Positions 23,352 through 31,592 of a stretch of 64,000 nt of DNA are shown here, piece by piece. Source of the stretch: Aeromicrobium wangtongii (GTDB lineage Bacteria > Actinomycetota > Actinomycetes > Propionibacteriales > Nocardioidaceae); NCBI RefSeq assembly GCF_024584515.1, contig NZ_CP102173.1, positions 1,984,001 to 2,048,000 on the forward strand. Reading direction: 5' to 3'. Position numbers and translations under genes: made by a program. The notes beneath the pieces were generated by a model, which saw only the letters and a list, made by a program, of their open reading frames with translations, did no database searches and was not told the origin of the DNA. Each line of letters opens with the position of its first letter. Position 1 is the first letter of the stretch.

Positions 23352-23764
23352 CAGGGCATCCGTGCGCGCAGGTACTCGAGCGACTGGCGGGCGTACGCGC
23401 GGTCGCTGCCCTGGATCGCGAACAGGTTGATCCGATCGTCGTTCTTGGTGACCATGGTCGGCCAGGGCGCGCCGCTGTTCATCGCGAAACCCTTGATGTC
23501 CGCCCAGGCGACGTTGTGCCTCCGGTATCCGTTGCGCACCTCGACGCCCTCGTCCGTCACCCGGACGAAGCTGCGCCCCACCCCGTGCAGCAGCGCCAGC
23601 ACGGCCAGGATGATGAGCCACAGGGTGACGGTCTCGGAGGTCGTGAAGTAGATCTCGTCGGGCAGCGCGAACGCGATCACCGCGGTCAGGACGACCATCA
23701 GCACGCCGACGGCGTACGCGACGATGCGCGTGCTGCCGGGGCGGAACGTCCTCAGATCCGACAT
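23351..23764 (-). CDS. Membrane protein with bacterial PH-like domain
   Basis: Small membrane protein, 137 residues. Two hydrophobic segments (about 16-36 and 44-64) are followed by a bacterial PH-like domain (about 65-135; SFVRVTDEGVEVRNGYRRHNVAWADI), similar to mycobacterial low-molecular-weight antigen-type proteins. The start is the ATG giving MSDLRTFRPGS; it lies inside the last 13 bases of hisG, so the genes are physically interlocked. The PH face should be cytoplasmic. Function unknown; partner SseB-like gene follows directly. Confidence 0.82.
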   Translation of the reverse strand: MSDLRTFRPGSTRIVAYAVGVLMVVLTAVIAFALPDEIYFTTSETVTLWLIILAVLALLHGVGRSFVRVTDEGVEVRNGYRRHNVAWADIKGFAMNSGAPWPTMVTKNDDRINLFAIQGSDRAYARQSLEYLRARMP

Positions 23765-24597
23765 GCCAGGATGTCCGTCACGAGGATGCCGCGGGCGCCC
23801 AGGCGGAACAGCTCGTCCATGATCTTCTGCGCAGCGTCGCGCGGGACCATCGAGCGGACGGCGACCCATCCCTCGCGGTGCAGCGGCGACACCGTCGGGG
23901 ACTCGATGCCGGGCGTCAGCTCGACGGCCCGCTCGACCTGGTCGACGCGGATGTCGTAGTCCATCATCACGTAGGTTCGCGCGACGATGACGCTGTCGAG
24001 GCGGCGCTTGAAGACTGCGAAGCCGTCGGGCTCGACGCCGTCCTGCTGGGTGATCAGCACGGCCTGGGAGGACAGGATCGGCTCGCCGAAGACCTCCAGG
24101 TCGGCCTGGCGCAGGGTGCTGCCGGTCTCGACGACGTCGGCGATCGCATCGGCCACGCCGAGACGGATCGAGGACTCGACGGCACCGTCGAGGCGGACGA
24201 CGTCGGCGGTGATGCCGCGCTCGGCCAGGTAGTTGCCCACGATGCCCTCGTAGGACGTCGCGATCCGCAGGCCCTGCAGGTCCTCGACCTTGGACAGCGC
24301 GCCGATCGGCCCGGCGAACCGGAAGGTCGAGGCGCCGAAGCCCAGCTCGACGTTCTCGGCGGCGTGGGCGCCGGAGTCCAGCAGCAGGTCGCGGCCGGTG
24401 ATGCCTGCGTCGAGCGTCCCCTCCCCCACGTAGATCGCGATGTCACGCGGTCGCAGGTAGAAGAACTCGACACCGTTGTCGGGGTCGAGGGTCACCAGGT
24501 CCTTGGAGTTGCGACGCTGGCGGTACCCCGCCTCGAGCAGCATCTGCGCGGCGGCCTCGGCCAGCGCGCCCTTGTTGGGTACAGCGATCTTGAGCAT
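23752..24597 (-). CDS. hisG: ATP phosphoribosyltransferase (long form)
   Basis: First and feedback-controlled step of histidine synthesis: joins ATP and PRPP. The 281-residue length and the C-terminal domain from about 210 (PTVSPLHREGWVAVRSMV) identify the long form, which is a self-sufficient hexamer inhibited by histidine and needs no HisZ. The catalytic domains begin MLKIAVPNKGAL and include the PRPP-loop region ADAIADVVETGSTLRQ. It lies 87 bp downstream of hisE. Its 3' end overlaps the next gene by 13 bp. The other his genes are not in this window. Confidence 0.97.
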   Translation of the reverse strand: MLKIAVPNKGALAEAAAQMLLEAGYRQRRNSKDLVTLDPDNGVEFFYLRPRDIAIYVGEGTLDAGITGRDLLLDSGAHAAENVELGFGASTFRFAGPIGALSKVEDLQGLRIATSYEGIVGNYLAERGITADVVRLDGAVESSIRLGVADAIADVVETGSTLRQADLEVFGEPILSSQAVLITQQDGVEPDGFAVFKRRLDSVIVARTYVMMDYDIRVDQVERAVELTPGIESPTVSPLHREGWVAVRSMVPRDAAQKIMDELFRLGARGILVTDILACRI

Positions 24598-24684
24598 GGA
24601 TTCTCTATCTCGAGCAGTTGTCACGCAGGTGGACGTCGGAGGCACGGACGGTCACGGACCGGCTGGCAGGCCGGGACCGATCCG

Positions 24685-24948
24685 TCACAGATGTGCGTAG
24701 ACGTCGTCGAGCGAGATGCCGGAGGCGATCATCATGACCTGCGCGTGGTAGAGCAGCTGGCTGATCTCCTCGGCGGTCCGCTCGGGCCCCTCGTGCTCGG
24801 CGGCCATCCAGGACTCGGCGGCCTCCTCGACCAGCTTCTTGCCGATCGAGTGCACGCCGGCATCGAGCTCGGCGACGGTGCGCGAGCCCTCGGGTCGGCG
24901 AGCAGCCTTGTCGGTCAGCTCGGCGAACAGGTCATCGAAGGTCTTCAT
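24685..24948 (-). CDS. hisE: Phosphoribosyl-ATP pyrophosphatase
   Basis: Second step of histidine synthesis: hydrolyses phosphoribosyl-ATP to phosphoribosyl-AMP. Stand-alone HisE of 87 residues; the MazG-like helices with [10 protein letters not shown] and [14 protein letters not shown] carry the acidic residues that bind metal. A GTG directly before the ATG is an alternative start adding one residue. It follows ribH by 22 bp and precedes hisG, so it may be read from the riboflavin operon. The 87-bp gap to hisG could hold a minor promoter, but none is clear. Confidence 0.95.
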   Translation of the reverse strand: MKTFDDLFAELTDKAARRPEGSRTVAELDAGVHSIGKKLVEEAAESWMAAEHEGPERTAEEISQLLYHAQVMMIASGISLDDVYAHL

Positions 24949-24970
24949 CACGGTGGAGTCTATCGGTGCG

Positions 24971-25441
24971 TCAGGCGAGGGCGCGCAGGACGTTCCAGGT
25001 GGCCAGTGCGGCCTCCACCGCCTCGCGTCCCTTGTCCTCGCGGCTGTCGGCGAGACCGGCGCGATCCAGCGCCTGCGCCTCGTCGTCGGTGGTCAGCAGG
25101 CCGAAGCCGATCGGGACGCCGGTGTCCAGCGCGACCCGGTTCAGGCCGTCGGTGGCGGCAGCCGAGACGTACTCGAAGTGGGGCGTGCCGCCGCGGATGA
25201 TGACGCCCAGGGCGATGACGGCGTCGAACCCCTGCCGGGCGTACGCCTGGCACAGGATCGGCAGCTCGAACGAGCCCGGTGCGCGCACCAGCGTCACATC
25301 GGTGACGTGGGCATCGGCCAGCGCGGACTGCGCCCCGGCGATCAGTCCGTCCATGACCTGGGTGTGCCACTGGGAGGCGACGATGGCGACGCGTGCTCCC
25401 GCGCCGTCCACCGTGATCGTGGGTGCTCCAGCTCCTGACAT
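24971..25441 (-). CDS. ribH: 6,7-dimethyl-8-ribityllumazine synthase
   Basis: Penultimate step of riboflavin synthesis; forms the lumazine from the pyrimidine and the four-carbon phosphate. Homologues assemble as pentamers or 60-mers. The 156 residues include RAPGSFELP, and [11 protein letters not shown] with the catalytic histidine. The start is the ATG that shares one base with the ribBA stop (TGATG). Fourth gene of the FMN-riboswitch operon. Confidence 0.98.
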   Translation of the reverse strand: MSGAGAPTITVDGAGARVAIVASQWHTQVMDGLIAGAQSALADAHVTDVTLVRAPGSFELPILCQAYARQGFDAVIALGVIIRGGTPHFEYVSAAATDGLNRVALDTGVPIGFGLLTTDDEAQALDRAGLADSREDKGREAVEAALATWNVLRALA

Positions 25442-26673
25442 CAGATGTTCTCCTCGAGTCCGGGAAGGTCGTGGCCCATGCGCTCGGCCTTGGTCTGCAG
25501 GTAGCGCAGGCTGTCCTCGGTGGGCGCGATGACCAGGGGCAGCCGCTGGCTGACCTTGACCCCGTACGCCTCCAGGGCGGTGGTCTTGTCGGGGTTGTTG
25601 GTCAGCAGGCGGACCGACGTGATGCCCAGGTCGCGCAGGATCTGCGCGCCGGCGGCGTAGTCGCGCTCGTCCTCGCCGAAGCCGAGCTGTAGGTTGGCGT
25701 CGACGGTGTCGCTGCCGGAGTCCTGCAGCGCATATGCCTGCAGCTTGTGCAGCAGCCCGATGCCGCGTCCCTCGTGCCCGCGCAGGTACACCACGACACC
25801 GGCGCCGGCGGCGGTGATCTCGGTCATCGACAGCTCGAGCTGCGGGCCGCAGTCGCAGCGCCGTGACCCGAACACGTCCCCGGTCAGGCACTCGGAGTGG
25901 ATGCGCACCATCACGTCCTCGGTGCCCGGGTCGCCGTGCACCAGGGCGACGTGCTCGGAGCCCTCGATGCGGTCGCGGTAGCCGAGCGCCGTGAACTCGC
26001 CGAACTCGGTGGGCAGGCGGGTCGTGGCGAGCCGGTCGACCTGCGACTCGTGCAGTCGGCGGTACACCTGCAGGTCCTCGATCGACACCAGCGCGATGTC
26101 GTGGCGGTCGGCGAACTCGCGCAGCTCGGGGGCGCGCATCAGGGTGCCGTCGTCGTTGAGCACCTCGCCGATGACGCCTGCGGGCGTCAGCCCGGCCAGA
26201 CGGGCGAAGTCGACGGCCGCCTCGGTGTGGCCGGCGCGCTCCAGCACTCCCCCGGGCTTGGCGCGCAGCGGGATGATGTGCCCCGGCTGGTTGAGCTCGA
26301 ACGGCTCGGTCGCGGAGTCGGCCAGCACCCGGCACGTGCGGGCCCGGTCCGCGGCGGAGATGCCGGTCGTGATGCCGTCGCGGGCATCGATCGACACGGT
26401 GTAGGCCGTCCGCATCTTCTCGCGGTTGTGCGGCGTCATGAGCGGGATGGCGAGCCGGTCGAGGATCTCCCCGGTGATCGGGGCGCAGATCAGTCCGCTG
26501 GAGTACCGCACCAGGAAGGCCATGAGCTCGGGCGTCGCCTTGCTCGCGGCGAAGATGATGTCGCCCTCGTTCTCACGGTTCTCGTCGTCGACGACGACGA
26601 TCGCCTTGCCCTGGCGGAAGTCCTCGATCGCGCGCTCGATGCTGTCGAGCCTCACGGTGGCGTGTTCGGTCAT
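25441..26673 (-). CDS. ribBA: Bifunctional DHBP synthase / GTP cyclohydrolase II
   Basis: Supplies both precursors of riboflavin. The N-terminal half (1-205) is 3,4-dihydroxy-2-butanone-4-phosphate synthase, with the acidic [10 protein letters not shown] loop near 29-38 and [10 protein letters not shown]. The C-terminal half is GTP cyclohydrolase II, with the zinc-binding cysteines in [17 protein letters not shown] and the GHEGRGIGL loop. At 410 residues the fusion is of normal length and both active sites look intact. It overlaps ribE by ATGA and ribH by TGATG. Confidence 0.98.
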   Translation of the reverse strand: MTEHATVRLDSIERAIEDFRQGKAIVVVDDENRENEGDIIFAASKATPELMAFLVRYSSGLICAPITGEILDRLAIPLMTPHNREKMRTAYTVSIDARDGITTGISAADRARTCRVLADSATEPFELNQPGHIIPLRAKPGGVLERAGHTEAAVDFARLAGLTPAGVIGEVLNDDGTLMRAPELREFADRHDIALVSIEDLQVYRRLHESQVDRLATTRLPTEFGEFTALGYRDRIEGSEHVALVHGDPGTEDVMVRIHSECLTGDVFGSRRCDCGPQLELSMTEITAAGAGVVVYLRGHEGRGIGLLHKLQAYALQDSGSDTVDANLQLGFGEDERDYAAGAQILRDLGITSVRLLTNNPDKTTALEAYGVKVSQRLPLVIAPTEDSLRYLQTKAERMGHDLPGLEENI

Positions 26674-27299
26674 GCGGTGTCTTCTTTCTTGGCGGCGAGC
26701 AGGCGCTCCACGTACTTGGCGAGGATGTCGACCTCGAGATTGACCCGGTCGCCCGGTGTCTTGGTGCCCAGCGTCGTGTCGGCGAGGGTGGTGGGGATCA
26801 GCGAGACCGAGAACCAGGACTCGCCCCCGGTCGACGGGTCCGCGTCGACGACCTCGACGACGGTCAGCGACGTGCCGTCGACCGTGATCGATCCCTTGTC
26901 GACGAGGTACTTGGCCAGCTCGGCAGGCAGCGCGACCCGGACGATCTCCCAGTGCTCGCTGGGGGTGCGGTCCAGGATGCGTCCGGTGCCGTCGACGTGG
27001 CCCTGCACGATGTGGCCGCCCAGCCGGGCGTGGACCTGCGTCGCGCGCTCGAGGTTGACCTCGTCACCGACGGTCAGGTCGCCCAGGGACGTCTTGTCCA
27101 GCGACTCCTTCATGACGTCGGCGCCGAAGGTGTCGCCGTCCTGGGTCATGACGGTCAAGCAGCAGCCGTTGACCGCGATTGAGTCGCCGTGGCCGGCGTC
27201 CGAGGTCACGAGCGGTCCACGGATCATCAGGCGCACGGAGTCGCCGAGATCCTCGACGGCCGTGACCCGGCCCTTCTCCTCCACGAGTCCGGTGAACAT
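26670..27299 (-). CDS. ribE: Riboflavin synthase (alpha chain)
   Basis: Dismutates two lumazine molecules to give riboflavin. The 209-residue protein begins [10 protein letters not shown] and consists of two similar beta-barrel halves, each with its own substrate site (VNGCCLTV in the first, VDGTSLTV in the second), plus a C-terminal helix for trimer formation ([11 protein letters not shown]). Its ATG shares one base with the ribD stop, and its stop overlaps the ribBA start. Confidence 0.98.
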   Translation of the reverse strand: MFTGLVEEKGRVTAVEDLGDSVRLMIRGPLVTSDAGHGDSIAVNGCCLTVMTQDGDTFGADVMKESLDKTSLGDLTVGDEVNLERATQVHARLGGHIVQGHVDGTGRILDRTPSEHWEIVRVALPAELAKYLVDKGSITVDGTSLTVVEVVDADPSTGGESWFSVSLIPTTLADTTLGTKTPGDRVNLEVDILAKYVERLLAAKKEDTA

Positions 27300-28336
27300 C
27301 AGTCGAAGTCCTCTCGCTGCATGCGGCCTGGGGTGCCGATGATGCGGATGTCGGGGCCGATCATCCGCAGGTCCTCGATGTGGATGGGGCGCAGATCGGC
27401 CAGGGTCGTGGCCTCGCCCTCGAGGGCGGCCCGGCCGGAGCCCAGCATCGCGGGCGCCATGTAGCCGATGATCCGGTCGATCACGCCGGCGTTCCAGAAG
27501 GCGCCGGCCAGTCGCGGACCGCCCTCGAGCCAGATGTGCCGGATGTCGTTGTCGACCAGCTTCTTCAGCACCGTCTCGGGATCGCGCGACTGGATCATCA
27601 ACGTCGGCGCCACCCGGTCGAAGACCCGGAAGTAGTTGGGGATCTTGGTCTCGCCGACCACGACCCGCAGCGGCTGCTGGTCGTAGGGCAGCGGCATGTC
27701 GTCGGCGTCACGGACGGTCAGGCGCGGGTCGTCGGCCAGGACGGCACCGGTTCCCGCCACGATGGCGTCGGCGCGGGCCCGGAAGGTCTGCACGTCGCGG
27801 CGCGCCTCGGCACTGGTGATCCACTTGCTGGTGCCGTCGGGTGCGGCGCTGAGGCCGTCGAGCGTTGCGGCGTACTTCCACGTCACGAAGGGACGGCCGG
27901 ACGTCACCGCGAACGTCCACTCGACGTTGAGGTCGGTGGCCTCCTCGGCCATGACCCCGGCCTCGACGTCGATGCCGGCGGCGCGCAGCGTCGACGCTCC
28001 CCCGGACGCGGTCCGGTCGGGGTCGATCTGCGCGAAGACGACCCGGGCCACGCCGGCCTCGATCAACGCCTGTGCGCAGGGGCCGGTCCGCCCGGTGTGG
28101 TTGCACGGCTCCAGCGTGACGACCGCGGTCGCACCACGGGCGGACTCACCGGCCTGTGCGAGGGCGTCGACCTCCGCGTGCGCGGTGCCGGCTCCCCGGT
28201 GCAGGCCGACGGCGATCTCCCGGCCGTCCGGCGCCAGGAGCACGCAGCCCACGCGAGGGTTCGGGAGCGCGCGCTGCACGCTCGCCGCGGCCTCGAGCGC
28301 GCGATGCATCGCACTGATCTCGATGTCGGTTGCCAT
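27299..28336 (-). CDS. ribD: Bifunctional riboflavin deaminase / reductase
   Basis: Carries out deamination and side-chain reduction of the pyrimidine intermediate. The N-terminal deaminase domain (about 1-145) has the zinc site in TAHAEVDAL and LEPCNHTGRTGPC. The C-terminal reductase domain (about 150-345) begins RPFVTWKYAATLDG. The start is the ATG preceded by CGGAGG five bases upstream; the 345-residue length fits the family. It is the first gene after the FMN riboswitch, whose downstream sequence could pair with this ribosome-binding site, so it should be made when FMN is scarce. Confidence 0.97.
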   Translation of the reverse strand: MATDIEISAMHRALEAAASVQRALPNPRVGCVLLAPDGREIAVGLHRGAGTAHAEVDALAQAGESARGATAVVTLEPCNHTGRTGPCAQALIEAGVARVVFAQIDPDRTASGGASTLRAAGIDVEAGVMAEEATDLNVEWTFAVTSGRPFVTWKYAATLDGLSAAPDGTSKWITSAEARRDVQTFRARADAIVAGTGAVLADDPRLTVRDADDMPLPYDQQPLRVVVGETKIPNYFRVFDRVAPTLMIQSRDPETVLKKLVDNDIRHIWLEGGPRLAGAFWNAGVIDRIIGYMAPAMLGSGRAALEGEATTLADLRPIHIEDLRMIGPDIRIIGTPGRMQREDFD

Positions 28337-28427
28337 GATCCTCCGGTGGTGATGATGTGCTCGCACACCCCGGGGACTGGTGGTGACCGGACCGCTGGCC
28401 ACCGGCCGCGGCGCACAGCACCACGAC

Positions 28428-28560
28428 CTCATGCTCCTTCCATCCGGACTTTCACCGTCGGTGCCGGAATTCCACCGGCTCAACCGGGCCCCACCGAGAT
28501 GGGACACGGGTCGCGGACTGTCACCGCCGGTTCGGAATTGCACCGACCCCGGAGCACACG
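28428..28560 (-). promoter_or_regulatory. FMN riboswitch (RFN element)
   Basis: On the minus strand this leader has the conserved RFN blocks in order: GGTCGGTGCAATTCCGAACC, CGGCGGT, AGTCCGCGA, CCGGTGGAATTCCGG, CGACGGTGAAAGTCCGGATG and GGAG. The closing P1 stem is formed by 28551-28557 and 28431-28437. It lies about 90 bases upstream of ribD. Downstream, CCGGTGG (complement of 28399-28405) can pair with CCACCGG at 28343-28349, directly against the ribD Shine-Dalgarno, suggesting translational control; there is no U-tract terminator. FMN binding should switch off the operon. Confidence 0.95.
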
Positions 28561-28601
28561 AGACGAATCTCGTGGGCCCAGTCTAGCCAGTCGGCTCCAG
28601 C

Positions 28602-29273
28602 TCAGTGAGCGTGGCGTCCGCCACGTGAGCCGAGGGCCCGCAGCTGGGCCACCATGTCGTCCGGATCGTCCGCGCCGAACACCGCGGAGCCGGCCACGAA
28701 CACATCGGCGCCGGCGTCTGCGCAACGCTCGATCGTCTCGACGGACACACCGCCGTCGACCTGCAGCCAGATGTCGCCGCCGTGGCGATCGATCAGGTCA
28801 CGGGTGCGGCGGATCTTGGGCAGGCAGATGTCCAGGAACTTCTGCCCACCGAAGCCGGGCTCCACGGTCATGATCAGCACCATGTCGAGCTCGGGCAGCA
28901 TGTCGGCATACGGCTCGATCGGCGTGGCCGGCTTGAGCGCCATGGACGCCCGAGCGCCCTTGGCGCGGATCTCGCGGGCCAGGCGGATCGGCGCGGCCGC
29001 CGCCTCGACGTGGAACGTGATGCTCCCGGCACCGGCCTCGACGTACTCGGGCGCCCACCGGTCGGGGTCCTCGATCATGAGGTGCGCGTCGATGGGCTGC
29101 TTCGCGACCTTCGCGAGCGCCTCGATGACCGGGGCGCCCAGCGTCAGGTTGGGGACGAAGTGGTTGTCCATGACGTCCATGTGCAGCCAGTCGGCACTGC
29201 CGATGCGGGCCGCCTCGGCCTCGAGGTTCGCGAAGTCGGACGCCAGCATGCTGGGGGTGATCTGAATGCCCAT
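28602..29273 (-). CDS. rpe: Ribulose-phosphate 3-epimerase
   Basis: Interconverts ribulose 5-phosphate and xylulose 5-phosphate in the pentose phosphate pathway; ribulose 5-phosphate is also the RibBA substrate, so its place before the riboflavin genes makes metabolic sense. The 223-residue TIM barrel shows the metal-binding [28 protein letters not shown] and VDGGV blocks. It lies 42 bp after rsmB, and the RFN leader follows it. Whether transcription continues past the riboswitch from rpe is not known. Confidence 0.97.
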   Translation of the reverse strand: MGIQITPSMLASDFANLEAEAARIGSADWLHMDVMDNHFVPNLTLGAPVIEALAKVAKQPIDAHLMIEDPDRWAPEYVEAGAGSITFHVEAAAAPIRLAREIRAKGARASMALKPATPIEPYADMLPELDMVLIMTVEPGFGGQKFLDICLPKIRRTRDLIDRHGGDIWLQVDGGVSVETIERCADAGADVFVAGSAVFGADDPDDMVAQLRALGSRGGRHAH

Positions 29274-29315
29274 GGCGTCAGCCTATGGCCCCGCTCACGA
29301 TGGCTCGGCGACGGC

Positions 29316-30599
29316 TCAGCGCCGGCGCAGGACCGCGGCGAACATCGCGTCCGTGCCGTCGATGTGCGGCCACCACTGGTGAGTGGACTCCACCTCGACG
29401 TCATCGCGTCCGCTCGTGACCGCGTCGACGACGCCACGGGTCTCGCGCACGTGCGGCGAGCAGGTCGCGTAGACGACGACTCCGCCCGGCCGGACGAGCT
29501 CGAGCGCCCGGGTCAGCAGGGCCTCCTGCAGGGGCACGAGGCCGTCGAGGTCGGACGGCTTGCGGCGCCAGCGCGACTCGGGGCGACGACGCAGGGCGCC
29601 CAGACCGGTGCAGGGCGCGTCGACCAGCACCCGGTCGAACGCGGCGGGCTCCCACGGGCCCTCACGGCCGTCGAAGACCGTGACCTCGACATTGTCCAGG
29701 CGGCGCACGCCGTGCCGGACGAGCTCGGCGCGATGCTCCTGCATCTCGTTGGCCACGAGCTTCGCGCCGCGCTGGGCGGCCAGGGCGCCGAGCAGCGCGG
29801 CCTTGCCTCCCGGCCCTGCGCACAGGTCGAGCCAGCGGGCGTCCGCGCCCTCGACGGCGGTCTCGGCCAGCGTGATCGCGACCAGCTGGGAGCCCTCGTC
29901 CTGGACACCCGCACGGCCGTCACGCACCTCGGGGATGGCGCCCGGGTCGCCGCCCTCGTCCAGGATGCGGGCGTAGGGCGACAGCCGGCCGGGTGTCCCC
30001 GGCAGCTGGTCGGGCGTGCTGAGCCCGGGCCGCGACACGAGCGTCACCCGCGGCGGCTCGTTGTCGGCGGCCAGCAGCTTGTCGATCTGCGTCGCGTGCC
30101 CGCCGAGGGCCTCCTTGAGGGCCCGCACGATCCACAGCGGGTGCGAGGCGCGGACGGCGCGCGCAGCGTCCTCGTCGAGTCCGGCGGTGACGATCGAGAG
30201 CCAGCCGTCCAGGTCCTTCTGGCCGATCTTGCGCAACAGCGCATTGGCGAAGTGGACCGGCTTGTGGCCGATCTCGCGGCGGACGACGTCGACCGTCGTG
30301 GACACCGCGGCGTGCGCAGGCACGCGCATGTTGAGCAGCTGGTGGGAGCCGAGTCGCAGGGCGTCCAGCACCGGCGCGTCGATCGAGCCGATGCCCTTGC
30401 TGGCCACGTGGTCGATGATCGCGTCGTAGGTTCCCTGCCGGCGCAGGGTGCCGTGCACCAGCTCGGTTGCGAAGGCGGCGTCGCGACCCTCGATGTGGTG
30501 CTCGTCCAGCATCGCCGGGAGGATCAGGTTGACGTAGGCGTCCTGCTCGGAGACCGCCCGCAGGGCGTGGAACGCGACGGACCGCACGGGATCGGTCAT
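29316..30599 (-). CDS. rsmB: 16S rRNA (cytosine-967 C5) methyltransferase
   Basis: Methylates cytosine 967 of 16S rRNA. The 427-residue protein has an N-terminal NusB-like RNA-binding domain (about 1-135) and a C-terminal Rossmann methyltransferase domain with the SAM-binding DLCAGPGGKAALLGAL and the two Sun-family cysteine motifs, DAPCTGLGALRRRPE and YATCSPHVRET. It overlaps fmt by ATGA, the common fmt-rsmB pair. Confidence 0.95.
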   Translation of the reverse strand: MTDPVRSVAFHALRAVSEQDAYVNLILPAMLDEHHIEGRDAAFATELVHGTLRRQGTYDAIIDHVASKGIGSIDAPVLDALRLGSHQLLNMRVPAHAAVSTTVDVVRREIGHKPVHFANALLRKIGQKDLDGWLSIVTAGLDEDAARAVRASHPLWIVRALKEALGGHATQIDKLLAADNEPPRVTLVSRPGLSTPDQLPGTPGRLSPYARILDEGGDPGAIPEVRDGRAGVQDEGSQLVAITLAETAVEGADARWLDLCAGPGGKAALLGALAAQRGAKLVANEMQEHRAELVRHGVRRLDNVEVTVFDGREGPWEPAAFDRVLVDAPCTGLGALRRRPESRWRRKPSDLDGLVPLQEALLTRALELVRPGGVVVYATCSPHVRETRGVVDAVTSGRDDVEVESTHQWWPHIDGTDAMFAAVLRRR

Positions 30600-31531
30600 G
30601 CCGAAGTCCCGTCGAAGGCCGGCTCGGCGCCGAAGCTCGTGCCTCGCGCCCAGTCGGCGGCGGCCATCCGCTTCTTGCCGACGGCCTGCACCTCGCCCAG
30701 CACGAGGTCCGTCGTGGCCGTGCCGACCCGCACCTCGCGCTTGCCGGCCTCGATGTGTCCCGGCTCGAGCGTGCGCTCGTCGGCGATCGTCGCGGGACCG
30801 ATCTTGACCCGCTCCCCCGCCAGGGTGGTCCAGGCGCCGGGAGCAGGCGTGCAGCCGCGGATGTGCCGGTCGACCGCGAAGGCGGGCCGGTTCCAGTCGA
30901 TGCGCGCCTCCTGCGTCGTCAGCTTCGGGGCGTACGAGATGTTGTCCTCGGGCTGCGGCACCGCCGCGATGTCGCCGTCCTCGATGTGGTCGATGACGTC
31001 GACGAGCAGCTTGCTGCCCCAGTGGGCGAGCCGCTCCAGCAGCTCGGCGGTCGTGTCGTCCTCGCGGATCAGCTCGGTGATCGTGCCCAGCACCGGACCG
31101 GCGTCGAGCTCCTCGACGAGGCTGAACACCGTGGCCCCGGTGACCTCGTCACCGGCCATGATCGCGCGCTGCACCGGCGCGGCACCGCGCCACGACGGCA
31201 GCACGGAGAAGTGCAGGTTGACCCAGCCGTACTGCGGGATGTCGAGCGCCTCGCGCCGGATCAGCGCGCCGTACGCGACGATCGGCACGCAGTCGGGCGC
31301 CAGCTCGCGCAGCCGGGCCATGAAGTCCGGATCGGACGGCTTGGCCGGCTTGAGCACCTCGATGCCGTGCTTCTCGGCTGCCAGAGCGACCGGGGACGGC
31401 GTCAGTGTCCGTCCGCGTCCGGCTGGTGCATCGGGGCGCGTGACGACCGCGACGACGTCGTGGCGGCTGGCCACGAGCGCCTCGAGGGACGGGAGCGCCG
31501 TCTCGGGAGTTCCTGCGAAGACGATTCTCAC
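30596..31531 (-). CDS. fmt: Methionyl-tRNA formyltransferase
   Basis: Formylates the initiator methionyl-tRNA using 10-formyltetrahydrofolate. The 311 residues include the hydrolase-like catalytic signature NLHFSVLPSWRGAAPVQ with its Asn and His, and a C-terminal tRNA-binding domain (from about 205). The start is GTG, giving VRIVFAGTPETALPSLEAL. It lies 61 bp after priA and overlaps rsmB, the usual translation-linked group. Confidence 0.97.
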   Translation of the reverse strand: MRIVFAGTPETALPSLEALVASRHDVVAVVTRPDAPAGRGRTLTPSPVALAAEKHGIEVLKPAKPSDPDFMARLRELAPDCVPIVAYGALIRREALDIPQYGWVNLHFSVLPSWRGAAPVQRAIMAGDEVTGATVFSLVEELDAGPVLGTITELIREDDTTAELLERLAHWGSKLLVDVIDHIEDGDIAAVPQPEDNISYAPKLTTQEARIDWNRPAFAVDRHIRGCTPAPGAWTTLAGERVKIGPATIADERTLEPGHIEAGKREVRVGTATTDLVLGEVQAVGKKRMAAADWARGTSFGAEPAFDGTSA

Positions 31532-31592
31532 GGATCGAGTCTATGTGCCGGCCCTCGCGCCGGGGTGGGCGGCGTGGGCCCCGGCCACCGGC

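Noticed and set aside
24598..24684. Histidine attenuator between hisE and hisG
   Set aside because: No His-rich leader peptide and no clear terminator pair are visible in the 87 bp.
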